Assembly: GCA_009760855.2 (NCBI GenBank)
Contig: WPIO01000023.1
Span: forward strand, 3,288,501-3,352,500
DNA length: 64,000 nucleotides
Source of the DNA: Cristatella mucedo
Lineage: Eukaryota; Bryozoa; Phylactolaemata; Cristatellidae
Direction: 5' to 3'
Position numbers and translations under genes: made by a program. The notes under the pieces are model-generated. The model did no database searches. It saw nothing but the letters and a program-made list of their open reading frames with translations, and was not told the origin of the DNA. This document shows, piece after piece, positions 27,801 to 39,191 of this stretch; position 1 is the first letter of the stretch; each line of letters begins with the position of its first letter.

Positions 27801-30800
27801 TGCCTGGCTGTACAACAGCTGTGCAATTACTTGCTGCTGGTCTTCCGACCATTATCGGCCTGTTCCTTTACTTGCTGTTGCCACGGCCTGTCTTGTTTAC
27901 CGATCCTGGGGCTGGTAGGTGTAGCCTGAGCCAACGGGCTTTACCGAGACCTCTTACCCTCTCGGTCGGGACATTAATTGGCCTCAATGTATTGATGGAG
28001 TGAAGCCCGGGCGAAGTGCACTTTGATGGCTCTCATGACCATTTGATTTCAGAGACAATGCAGAAGCAGCCATCAGACTTGCACAGGATATTGCCAAGAA
28101 GAACAGTAGCCTGCAACAGCCGGAGGTCGCTGTCGGTGGTGGCTCGCCTAGCGCTGGCAGTGGGTTGAATAAGCGTGGATTGCTCTTGAGACAGAAATCG
28201 AGCATCGACGAGCATCAGCCGGAGGCTGCAACTGTAACTGCAGTAGCAGACGAGCCGTCGGCCGCCCTGCCACCACAAGGCGACCCAGTTTTTGTGGTAC
28301 TCGGTGAGTCAGATCTGGCTAGGGCACCTGCAAAGTCGGCTGTGCTGGCTGAATTGTTGCTTTGGTTGCTGGCCTATCTGGTGGTCTGTGCTTGTCGTAT
28401 TGTGTTCATCCGACTAGTACTATTGGTAGACTGAGACTAATCAGGCTGCTAAGAAAAGTATAAGCACACTTTATAAAGAAGCCGAAGCTGCTGTTACTGC
28501 TTGGTGTGCTTAGACGAATCAAGCAATTCCCGGTGTTGGCAGTCGTTTACAAAAGCTGAGCAGCATGCTGCTACTGCAGGCAGGCGTCCTGTTCAGCTTC
28601 CCGGTTAGAGTAGGCCTTGTCTAATCTGCTTACCAGTAGCCATGCTGTGAGGCTGATGAAGTGCTCATCAGATGCTTGTCTTTCCACGAACTTGGTCTAG
28701 ATCGGGGTGCCCCCTCCAGGGTAGCCTAGGTTGCTTTATGGGAAGCATCACCACTGCCCAGCAGAGTTTGTTTTGGCTGCCTTATTGTAGTTAGCAGATC
28801 CTGCCAATACCGGTTCAGGCTCCAGCACTGCTAGCTAGGCCAAGGTTCTTACTTGTCCGCAGTGCTTGTGCAAGTACTGCATTTGAGCACAATAGTCTTG
28901 CTTTTGCATACTTATATTGAGTGGTCATTGTGACGAGCATTGCTCTTCATGTAGATTTCAACTCTCAATCCGAATCATCACGTTCCATCGAAATCCTTTC
29001 CTTCCCCTCATCTGCTCATGGTGGCTAGCACCATGGTGGTCCAATTCTATTGATAGCTATCCTTCTTGGTCTGGGTGGAGGCTGGGATGATTGGCTGCAC
29101 AGGGGCAGTTGCCACTTCGGCCATTTGCTCCACGGTTAGTTGCAAATACTGTTTTATGAAGCAGCCTTCCCACATGCTAAAGAAGGGAGCTATTTAGTCA
29201 ACTCAGAAGGCACTCAAAGGCTGACTGGTTTTGGGGCATTTATTTGACACATTTGATTATGTGAACTTGCACGTTTAGAATAACGTTCAATATTGATCAT
29301 CATTTTTATTATTAAGCAAGTGAGAGCGCTGCACTGGCAAGATCCCAACGACAGACATTTTTCAATGCCCTTCCAGAAAAGTACTGACAAGTTGCCGTGG
29401 TAGCATTTGGCAGCCAAGCATTATCGACAGTGTTGCATATATTCTCCTCTTCCTCTGTGGCCCTCTCTGGGAAGGGGGAGTAGTGGACATGCTTTCAGCT
29501 ATCCATTACTTAATCTCTGACGTGGAATGTATATCTTCCTTGTCAGATCAGTCAGCTGTGAAGTGCCTTGAGTATCTCTGCAGCCATGTCCTGTTGATCT
29601 GGTTGTCATCTGACCCATGCTCTGGAACTGGCTTGATTGCTATGGCAGCCGACGATCATCACTCACTGATCTGTCATTGTCGGTATGTCATAGTCAGCAC
29701 ACCGTTTTGTACAGAAGTGTTAGCGTCATAGTTCTTAGGGTCTTTGCCTTGTCCTCTTCCCTTGTTAGGCTCTCTGGGTAGACTGGAATGCTAGGGGGGG
29801 GAGGGGGGTTGCCTCCTTTCTCCATCATTGGTTATTGTACATTTGTGTGCCTACCCCCTTCCGATTATGTGCCGGTTCTAGTTAGCTATTTTTCGAAGCT
29901 ACGAGCACCCAATCTCTATCCAGGTACTTTTAACGCACTGATTTTAGGTTATAGCTTTGTTCATTGAAGCAATATACACTCATCACTATTAGCAACTGGT
30001 TATCTTACCAGCTTATCGGTAGTGTGCCACCTCCCCCTCACAGTCGCTGATATAACAGCTCTTTCATCGAACCAGATACACGTGTATGTATATTCAAGTG
30101 TACGTCCACAGCTTGATGAGTACTTCATTGCGATTGTGCTGAGGGTTTTCGTCATAGCTCTCTCACTGCCTAAGAGCCTGGTAGCTATGAGCATTTTTTC
30201 TTGCACCACAAAAAGACATGAGTAGCATAACCAGGCCTGGCTACAGTTTGGGAACAAAGTAGCCAGAATGAGCTGCTAAGGTTGGATGGACAGGAAGTGT
30301 CAAAGTACCAGCAAAGGATGGCTTCAAAGTAAGTTGAAACCTGTTCTTTAGCAAGCCGAGTCAGATGTTTATTGTCAATTGAATTAGTAAAAGTAAGATT
30401 TTATGTTAATGTTATAATGCATCTCCATGTTTAAGTCCTCAGAGCCACAAAGACTCGTGGGGTAGGAGGTGCACTCAAAGCCTCAGTAGCTAGCTAACAC
30501 CATACCATCTTAATTTAAAAAATCCCAAGTATGATATTGGTCGATGAGATATATGTCGAAAAAAATAGAGGCAGTGGATTGTCTGGATGAGTTCTTGATT
30601 CTAGGAGCCATTTCAGTGACTCGGGGTGCTCGAATTTGTGTTGTGTGCAAGATGCTTGCAGTAGCATTGCTGTGGATAAAAAAAAAGGATGTGTCATTAA
30701 CATTGTTTCCTTGTCGAAAGAAAACAACTTGCCTCCTGACCTCCAATCCCTTTCCTAGCGGCAGATTAGAGTTCGGCTAAGTTCATCTATCGGTGGAAGT

Positions 30801-33800
30801 ATTGAAATGGAATTCGTATGACATCTAGGTCTTTCCTAGGCATGTTTTCTAAGCATGCTTTCCTTTCATATTTAGCTTCAGTTGTGCAGCTGTATGCCAT
30901 GAGTTGCCACCGAACACGTGAGATTCATTAAGAGGTCTGCTCGAGCTGACCACATTTCCCTTCAAGTGAATGAGATGCAATCGAGATGCAGCCCCTTAAA
31001 GCAATCCAGAGCATGCTACTTTAGCCCCCTCTTTCGATTGCAAGCCCATGCAAAGGAAAGATTTAACTGCTATCTTAAAAAAGTGGCTGGCTCCTCCTAT
31101 ACTCAGGCTCTTCAAGAACAGTGAGATTCTATTGAGGCACGTATAGAGTATTTAGTAGATCGCCAATATCATGAAGAAAAAAAAGAAGCATTACCATTGT
31201 AGGACAAGTCAGTCCCAACTGAGGTGGGAATCCAGGGTGTGGCAAATGTGCAAACTATTTACGGACTGTGTTTGTGGTGGTCGAAATGCTTGAATTGGTA
31301 AGAACTGTTTTGCTTCTAGTTTCTTACTACTACTTCACTTATGACACTTGTGACTTCAGTCGTATTCATCCGGTTTTGTTTGCTGTGTGAGATGAATGCT
31401 GATCGCTACCTGATCGGTATAAAAGCCACTTAAACTTCGAGAATGTGTATGCCATAGGACACGGGCCAGCATTGCAGCCACTTAGTCTTTTGTGGAGTTA
31501 CAAATATAGGCACGAACATTTCAGCATCATTGACCATTCAACGTTTACCTTTCGGATCACGTGACATGCAGAACAACTGAGCCAGAATAATTTTCTTGTC
31601 ATTTTTCAATGTGTGACCTGTCAATCCATCGTTCTTGAACCGATTTGTGCATGCTCAGTTTAGTTTGTAAGCACCATGTAGCTCGCCTGAAACTTGACAA
31701 ACAAATCGCCACGTGCTGCTGCTCACTGTTGCATTTCGTGATTCCTCCCTGTCTTGCCCATGATGCCATCCAGGCACCGAGGAGCTTGGTAAGTTGAACA
31801 CCGACAGCCGCCAGCAGCTGCTGCAGCAGCTATGCTATTGCCAATTTCCGCTGTAGCTAGCTTACACTGCTCTGCTGTTATGGCTGGCACGGACTGCAGA
31901 TTGCCTTGCCCAGCCAACGACTCTGGCTTTGCTCGTGGCATTCGAAATGCTTCAATCGTTTCCAATCCCTGCCGTCGTGCTAGCACCATAATAGGTGACA
32001 GTGGCACTACCAGCCCAATCTAGGGAGGGGGTGGGGTGGGTAGTTGCCCAGTTAGAGAAACCTTCCGATGGAGGGCAGCCCTGCGGTCGTAAACGACTGC
32101 TGCCAGCTCAGCCTCAGTCGGAGCTTCAGCTGGTGACCTGGCTGCTGTAGACCGAAGGTACTAGTTTCTGCTGCACCAGTACCATGCATGCGACCCCTCC
32201 ACCCCCCTTCCGTCGTGACGTCACACTATGTTCACTTGGCATGTTGCCACAGTGTTAGGAAATGCAGCCTGTTTAACTATTTAACGTGTTCTGGCTAGTG
32301 GTATCTGATTTGGTGCACGGGCAGTAACGAGTAGGATGTTGTGTGGATGCACTCTTTTTTGAGCTCTTTGCTGCCCGGTTGCTGTGGATCTAGAATTCAT
32401 CACACACACACACCTTTTTCTCGTAAATGCAAGCTGTGGCACTTATCGCTACGAATTCCTTCGCCCTTTAAATAGCCACTGCCAATGCATGTGCCATGAG
32501 AAGTTACCTTGCACTTAGTCTCTGCTGAATGAAATGTATTCTGCAGCTGCATTGATCAGCAGCGAAAGGGACAAGTGTACAGAATGCTTAACTGTAGCTG
32601 AGCCAACTTGCTCGCATCTCATCTTATTGAAGCCAAAACTTACTTTCTTTCCACCCTTCTCCGTTACCTCTGTAGCCTGAGTTCTGAGTTCTCACAACTT
32701 TCCTTTTGTGATTGTTGACAGTTCCCTTTATTAAGAAAATGTGTTGCCCTTTTGTGCGTGCGTGTGTGCGTGCGTGTGGTGTGTATGTGGGGGTGCATGT
32801 GCTTGTGTGTGCCGTACCTAAGCGTTTATATGTACACTCAATATATGTGCACCCTGTCGAAAAAAATCTTCGAAGCATGGCTGCAGCTGCTGTGGCTGTA
32901 AATTTGATTGGACAAAAGGAGGGTTTTTTCGATGCCAGGCATACTTGAGTTATGCCTTGAACGGTAAAATATTCATCTACAGCCCAAAAACGAACACATC
33001 TACCGCTGGTTTGTATGTATTTAGTGAGACGTCGTCCCATTACGATTCTGTAAGACCTTCCTTGTGTGGCCAAACATAAAGGCTACAAGTTTCTGCATTG
33101 CCTTATCTATAGCACGTTCATCTGAGCCTGAGTTGTATTTAATAGGTCGGCCACTCGTGTAGGCCGAACACCCAGCCTCAGCTCCCAGTCGATATCTTCC
33201 ATAGTCGTCCTGTAGGGTTACAATTAGGCGATTGGTCAGACCAGTGCATCTGTGCTGCACAAGGATTAGTCGAAAAGTACTGTTCTGGCTTAGCAGTGTA
33301 CTTATGGTTGTTATCTTGTTGCTAAATGTAAAGGCCGATAAGATGAGTACTTGTTCTTTGAAATACAACTTACTTTACTGAGAATAGCTTGGGTAAATTA
33401 TCTTTTTGACAAATCCTGTGTGGTGTTGATGCAGTGACTCAACCAGGCGCCTGATCCGAACTCATAGAACATTTGAAGGAATATATCTACTTGCAGCTAA
33501 GGCGGGTGTTGGGCATACATCAGTAGCCGACCTGTTCAGTAAAACTTGGGTTCTATGGAATGTGCTACAGCAGAATAGACAAGGCAGAAACTGGAAGCCT
33601 GGCCAGGCAAGGGAGGTAATAAAGAATCGTGATGGCCGATGTCGTTTTAAATGCATACATACCAGCAGCATGTATGTATTTGTTTCGGGCTGTCAATAAA
33701 TATGTTCTCATGCTGCTCATAACTTTAGAGTGTCTGATATCGTAGAAGTTATTCTTACTACCCGAACGAATTTACAGCCATAGCAGCATATATATGGCCA

Positions 33801-36800
33801 TATATATATGGCCATACTGCAAGCTTTTTTTGAGGCTGTATGTAATGTGTGTTTATGCATGTCCGTTACTCCACAAATTAACAAGGCCCTAAGCCGGTCC
33901 ACATCCAGAGAGTGTTTCTACGTGCAATCAAAGCCCAAGTAGCTTTTTTGGGGGAGGGAGTGAGGCTTCACCTCAGAAAAAACTTGGCTGCCTGGATAAA
34001 GTAGTTTTGTTACATATTTTGGGGCCCTCGTGCAGGAGGGTGAAAGACGAGGGCTGCCAAAGGTAGTATTTTAGCTTGCTTTTCGACTGGGCATCTCGGC
34101 TACTAACACCGCTTTGTTGCTTCCGCTGCTTGTTGATATTGTGCAACACTGTCTGGCAGTGTCATCGTTAGCTAAAGCATGGTGCTTGGTTTTCGACTGT
34201 TTGGTGGCAGCGATGCTGTATGGCCCTGGTTTTTTTGTTGCTTTTTAATGCCTGCATCTGCTGCCTTGCTTCTTGCTCACGGGGTGTAGATGCTTATGCT
34301 GTGCATGACCATTGTTTTTGTGTGGCCACTTATCAAGTTCAACCCGCACGTTTGTCCTTCGAGCCCGGGAGAGATCGTTCCTCGTTAACCAGTTTCTATA
34401 AAGTATCCATGTGGCCTAATAATATTTAATTTACATGAACAGGCAGGTCTCCAATCAATCAAGCCCATCCTTTTCGAAGGGAAGAACAGCAGGTGGCCCC
34501 ACTCTGATAGCTCCATTTGCATTGTTTCAGCCTGGTATCCGGCCCAGCCTATCTTGGTCTCTTTTTGCACTCCGAAACTTTGAACTGATCACGGGTAATG
34601 GGCTCTGCCAGCATGTTGTCCTAATAGCCTCTGCACCGTATCTGTATACCGTTTCTTTTTTGTATTTCGTTTTGGTTGAGAATGTCTATGTTGGCTCATT
34701 AGTCAAGTCTGCCCAGTTGTAGTTACCTAATTCTCCAAGAATTGGTCCAAATTTGGGATGTACAACTTATAAGTATACCACTGAAAATGTAGTCCATGCA
34801 TTTGGGACATTCCTTTTCGATTTCTTCAAGTCATACCCTTCAAGTCTACATGTGTGCACAATAAGATGCTTGTGATGTAAAACTGGGCATGAATGTGGAA
34901 ACTCTGCAATACACTACTTGCTACCGATCAATTGGAAATCAACTTCTAGATCGTGTCTCAAACTTTAGGTGTCTTAGCTTGTATCTTGGTCTGGCTTACC
35001 AGTTTGAATTGCTTACGCAGCTCTTGCGAATCTACAGTTTGAAACTTAGTGCCGAATAAAATTGACACATCCTAGGAATTGGTCCTTCAAAGCAGCCTAC
35101 CTGTTCTTCAGAGCATTTTCGTCGTGCATGTGAATTTTTTTATTTATTTATGCATGCTGCAACTGTGTTTATTTGTAATCACTGATCAGTTCCAATGCTT
35201 TCTTTCCAGTCAATGGGAAGTGTCTTACAAGATACTTTGCTCTCTTAGGTTGCTATACAAATGCTTTGCTAGTATGGTTACTTACAATATGCTGGTTTAT
35301 TCGTACGGTCATGTGAACTAAGTGTTCGTGGTAAATACAATTATCAAGGCAGGTATTTTAGTTATGCAAATTTACAATCGGTCAATGCTCGGTTCAGAAT
35401 GCTCAGCAACTTTTTGCTGCCAGCCCCTTGATTTAAATATTGGTCTACTGGCACATGCATTCCCGTGAGTGTTAGTACCAGACAGTAGATGGCCTTTCTT
35501 ATGTCAGTGACCACTGTAGGTCAATTGATACATCAGCCTAGGGAATGCAGCAACTTCTTTGCCTACATCTGCAACTAACTATCGGAAAGAGACCTAGTAT
35601 CTGGGTTAATAGGGTGGCTCAGACTTGAACCAAAAACGCTGCCTCGTGAAAATATTAAATCTGTTGCTGAATGTGTGCTGCCTGTTCACCATATATCGAA
35701 ATGTAGGCAATAAAAACTCAATGCTAATGCTAGCATTTTCTTGAAGTAATCTCAGAATGCCTAGTCCACGTGAAGAGTAGTTGCTGACCATTGATTTCTG
35801 AGCATGCCCTTTGCTAAACGATTTAGCTGTTTCCTGTGCCAGAAAACAGACACGTTGCATTCAACATTGTATTACTAGTGACTCACTGGCTGATTGTCCT
35901 GTTCGATCATCATAAAAGGCATCATGCAGGAAGCATCTGCTCTGCTATACTTGTGCTCCTAGCCACCATGTATCGTTTGAATTAACATTATCATCATTCA
36001 GTAGACCTTTAAAGAGATCCCACTAATCATTCGATCGTGCTTCCTTTGCAGCAAATGCCTATAAAGCGCCTATAAAGAGATTGAGGTCTCTGAGAGCTTT
36101 ATCAAATATATTATTAATAGTAATAATAATAGATCTCCCCAGGCTGAGCTAGCACAAACCATCCAGCGTACAATGGCCCTTGTTAGTTAACGTCATGACG
36201 CTTGCAGCTTAGTTAATATTTTTTTTATCAGGATCTCCCATGGTCGTTTCCTGTTACGGTATTGATTTTGTCGCAAGAACTGTGTGTCCACAAAGACAAT
36301 GTGGGTGTTATGTAGAAGAACTCTGTAAAGCACACTCACAGCCTAAATGACTTTTGGTAAGTATTCGGTAGCCAACCGACCATCTCACGCACGAAAGAGA
36401 AAGTGAGAAGCTTAGCTGAGACAGAAGAGCAATTGAGATAGTGAGTAGCCAGCCGGCACTCTAGATATCCAGCCTTCGGTAGGCAGTGTGTCCTGAAGCA
36501 TGTGTTCTATGCGACCTATGCTGTGTAAATGCCCACCTTGCTTTGAGGCTCTGAGTGACCTTCAGTTCGGCAGCATCCAATCTTGAGTTGCTATGTGCAC
36601 CATCTGCCTTCGAAAGGGATCGAAGCTTTTACCCTGCTCGTTTGTAGTTCAACAAATTGCAAAAAATGCCATAGGACAATGGTTCTGTTTTTATCCCTTC
36701 CCCCCCCCCAATAGCATTAGGCTGTCAGAACCTCAGAGGTCGTGTCAGCAATTGTTACCACTAATCGGCGCTATTGACTTCATTTTTCAGATGTGATGAA

Positions 36801-39118
36801 TACCAGATTAGGCAAGTATGTGTCACCCTCGCTTGCTCTTCGACATGGTCTCGTTGATGTCAATCAGCGCCAGTTTGTGGATGGTACTTCAGGCGCTCGC
36901 ATGCCATTCGAGGATGCAGTAATGAAAGGCCTGGTACGAGTTGAGCCGGTGGACAAGCTAGCCGGTCGCTGCCACGACGACGATCGCAGTGTAGTCATGG
37001 AGACCATGGCACCCGACGCAGCAGTAGCATGTGCCTACACCGTGCACAGCGTCATCGACCCTCGCACTACGGCTCGCGTGTCGATGCAATACGCTATTGC
37101 TGCTGGCATAGTCGACCCAATAAAAAGCACGTTCTGCAATCCGCAAACTCGTCGAGTCGTGGCCCTGGAGGAGGCGGTTAATGATGGAAGAATCGAGGCA
37201 TTACCATGCCCGCCTGGTGCTGCCGAAGTAGCAGCCTCTGCTGCCACGCTGCTGCTCAACGTGCAGCCCGAACTAGGAGCCGGCACCGGCAGCCAAGCTT
37301 CGGCGGTGCAGCGTTCAAGCTGTGGAGGCAGCGGCAGCAGTGTGGTCCGCTCGCAGAGCACCCGCCGGAAGAGTGCCAAGTACGTCTTTGCCGGTGTGGA
37401 CATGCACGACCCGAACAACATAGCGTACAAGGCACTCAGTGAGTGCATGGACGTGGGTGTGAGAGGCGTGGTGGATGCAACAGGCCGACAGCTGTCCATC
37501 CGAGAGGCCTATTCACAGAAGCTGCTCAAGTTTGACTCTCTGACCTACGAGTCGACCGACGGCCCTCTTCCCGCAGAAGAAGCGGCCGTACAGGGACGGA
37601 TAAAGATGGCGGCCGCCCAAGCGCTGCTTGCCGCCTGCCAGAAGCTGTCGCTCGGCGCTCTTGCCGACAACGGAGCGCTCGACCTGCGCACCGGCAAAGT
37701 GCGCGCAGACAGCACTGCCGACCCTCTATCGCTTGACTTGGCCATCGAGAGTGGCGCTGTGGAGCCCTACTCCTTGTTCTGCCGCGATGCCGACGGGCGG
37801 CTAGTCAGCCTCGGCCACGCGCTGAAGGAGCGCAAAGCAGCTGCCCCCACGTCGGCCGACGCCAGTGTCGGCGACTCGCAGGATGTGTCGGCTCTGGGCT
37901 TGCTGTCCTCCAGCCGCCTGAGCCCGGTCGTCGGTGGCCTGAGCCGAGCCCTGCGCGAGGCGTTTGTCCTCGAGCAGCTGTCGGCGCTGGTCGACTTTGC
38001 CGACGTAATGCTTCTGAGCGATGCCGGTGTTGGCAAGACGGCCCGTGCGCTGCCGCTGGACGAAGCCGTTCGCGCTGGCCTCTTCAGCCTCGACCGAGCC
38101 ACCGTGCTGAACCCCGACACCGGCCGGCACATAGACCTGCCGGAAGCGGTCGCCTGTGGCCTCCTGAAGGGGTCGGCGGCCAAGGACCTCTACCGCGCCC
38201 TGGACGCGCTGTCGTTGCAGCGTGCGCTCGCCAACAACGCGGCTCCCTCCGACAGTGGTGCTCTCGACCAAGCTGTGGAAGCTGGCGGGCCCGGGCCCGC
38301 TATGGCAGCGGCAACCGAGAATGGTGATGGCAGCGGCAGTTCCTACCTTTCGGCAGCTGCCACGGCTCTGGGAGCAGCGCTGGCCGACGGGCAGCTGTCG
38401 CCAGAGAGCGTCTTCCTAGTCGAGTCGTTCACGCGGCCCGGGCAGGGGCGGGTCTGCTCGCTCGCCTGCCTGCAGGACGAGGGCTTATTTGATCCTGCCG
38501 AGTGCACGTTCGTGACCGGTGCCAGCAGCCAGCTGCTGTCGCTGGAGGAGGCCGTCGCCACCGGCCTCGTGCGCCCCTCCGTGCGCTACTGGGACTTCCT
38601 GCCTGGCGAGCCGGTCCTGCTATCCGAGCTGCTGCCGAGCAAGTGCATCACTGATCGATCACCGGTGGCGATCGGTGGCAGCAGTGGAGACGGGGGCCTC
38701 GGTCAGCTCAGCATCCGCGACGCCCTGGCCGGCAAGGTGCTCGCCTACGGCACGCCCGTGCGCTACGACCGTGAGTCAGGTGCGGTGCTGCTTGTCGACC
38801 CCGACCTGCCGTTGATCATGCCTCTGGCCAGCGTGCCGGCCGTGCTCGACTGGTTGTCGGACGTCGAGCAGCGGCTGGCCGAGCAGCGCCAGCCGTCGGA
38901 GACTTGCGACGGTCTCACTGCTCAGATCCAGCTGCTCGAGGTAAGGCAAGGCTTCGAGCTGCCCCCCCCCCCAGGACAGCCCACTTGGGGAGGGAGGAAA
39001 CCGGTGCCTGAGAAAGGAAAGCCTAGATAAGAAAGAGAAGCCACTTGTACGCTACTGTGACAACTTGCTTGATTGTGGCAGAAAGAGGCTGTGGCCGTGC
39101 TGCATAGGTTTCTGCGAG

Positions 39119-39151
<33 letters not shown>

Positions 39152-39152
39152 T

Positions 39153-39191
<39 letters not shown>

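Larger units (their letters stand above)
13534..28052 (+). other. 14.5-kb interval, should hide at least one plakin exon
   Basis: The flanking exons have incompatible phases (exit 0, entry 2), so coding sequence must be present. Besides the candidate at 15929, the SINE, the two microsatellites and LINE A copies, I see no convincing exon in 13534-15900, 16000-17490, 17760-21680, 21960-22540, 24945-26130 or 26690-28050. A small block at 25716-25747 between ttttctcag and gtaagt is open in one frame but has no recognisable content. Confidence 0.6.
28304..36790 (+). other. 8.5-kb intron before the plectin exon
   Basis: Contains the candidate microexon at 31774, a helical open frame at 30918-31124 interrupted by one TGA, GT-rich sequence at 32750-32810, and LINE fragments at 36.0-36.45 kb. 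The rest (28.4-30.9, 32.2-32.7, 33-36 kb) is featureless to me. Confidence 0.6.

Noticed and set aside
31723-32007. 94-codon minus-strand ORF with an Ala run
   Set aside because: The Ala run comes from a CAGCTGCTGCAGCAGC-type repeat; no splice or family evidence on the minus strand.
37035-38271. Minus-strand ORFs of 138-156 codons
   Set aside because: Shadows of the GC-rich plectin exon on the opposite strand; the plus frame has the family motifs and splice sites.
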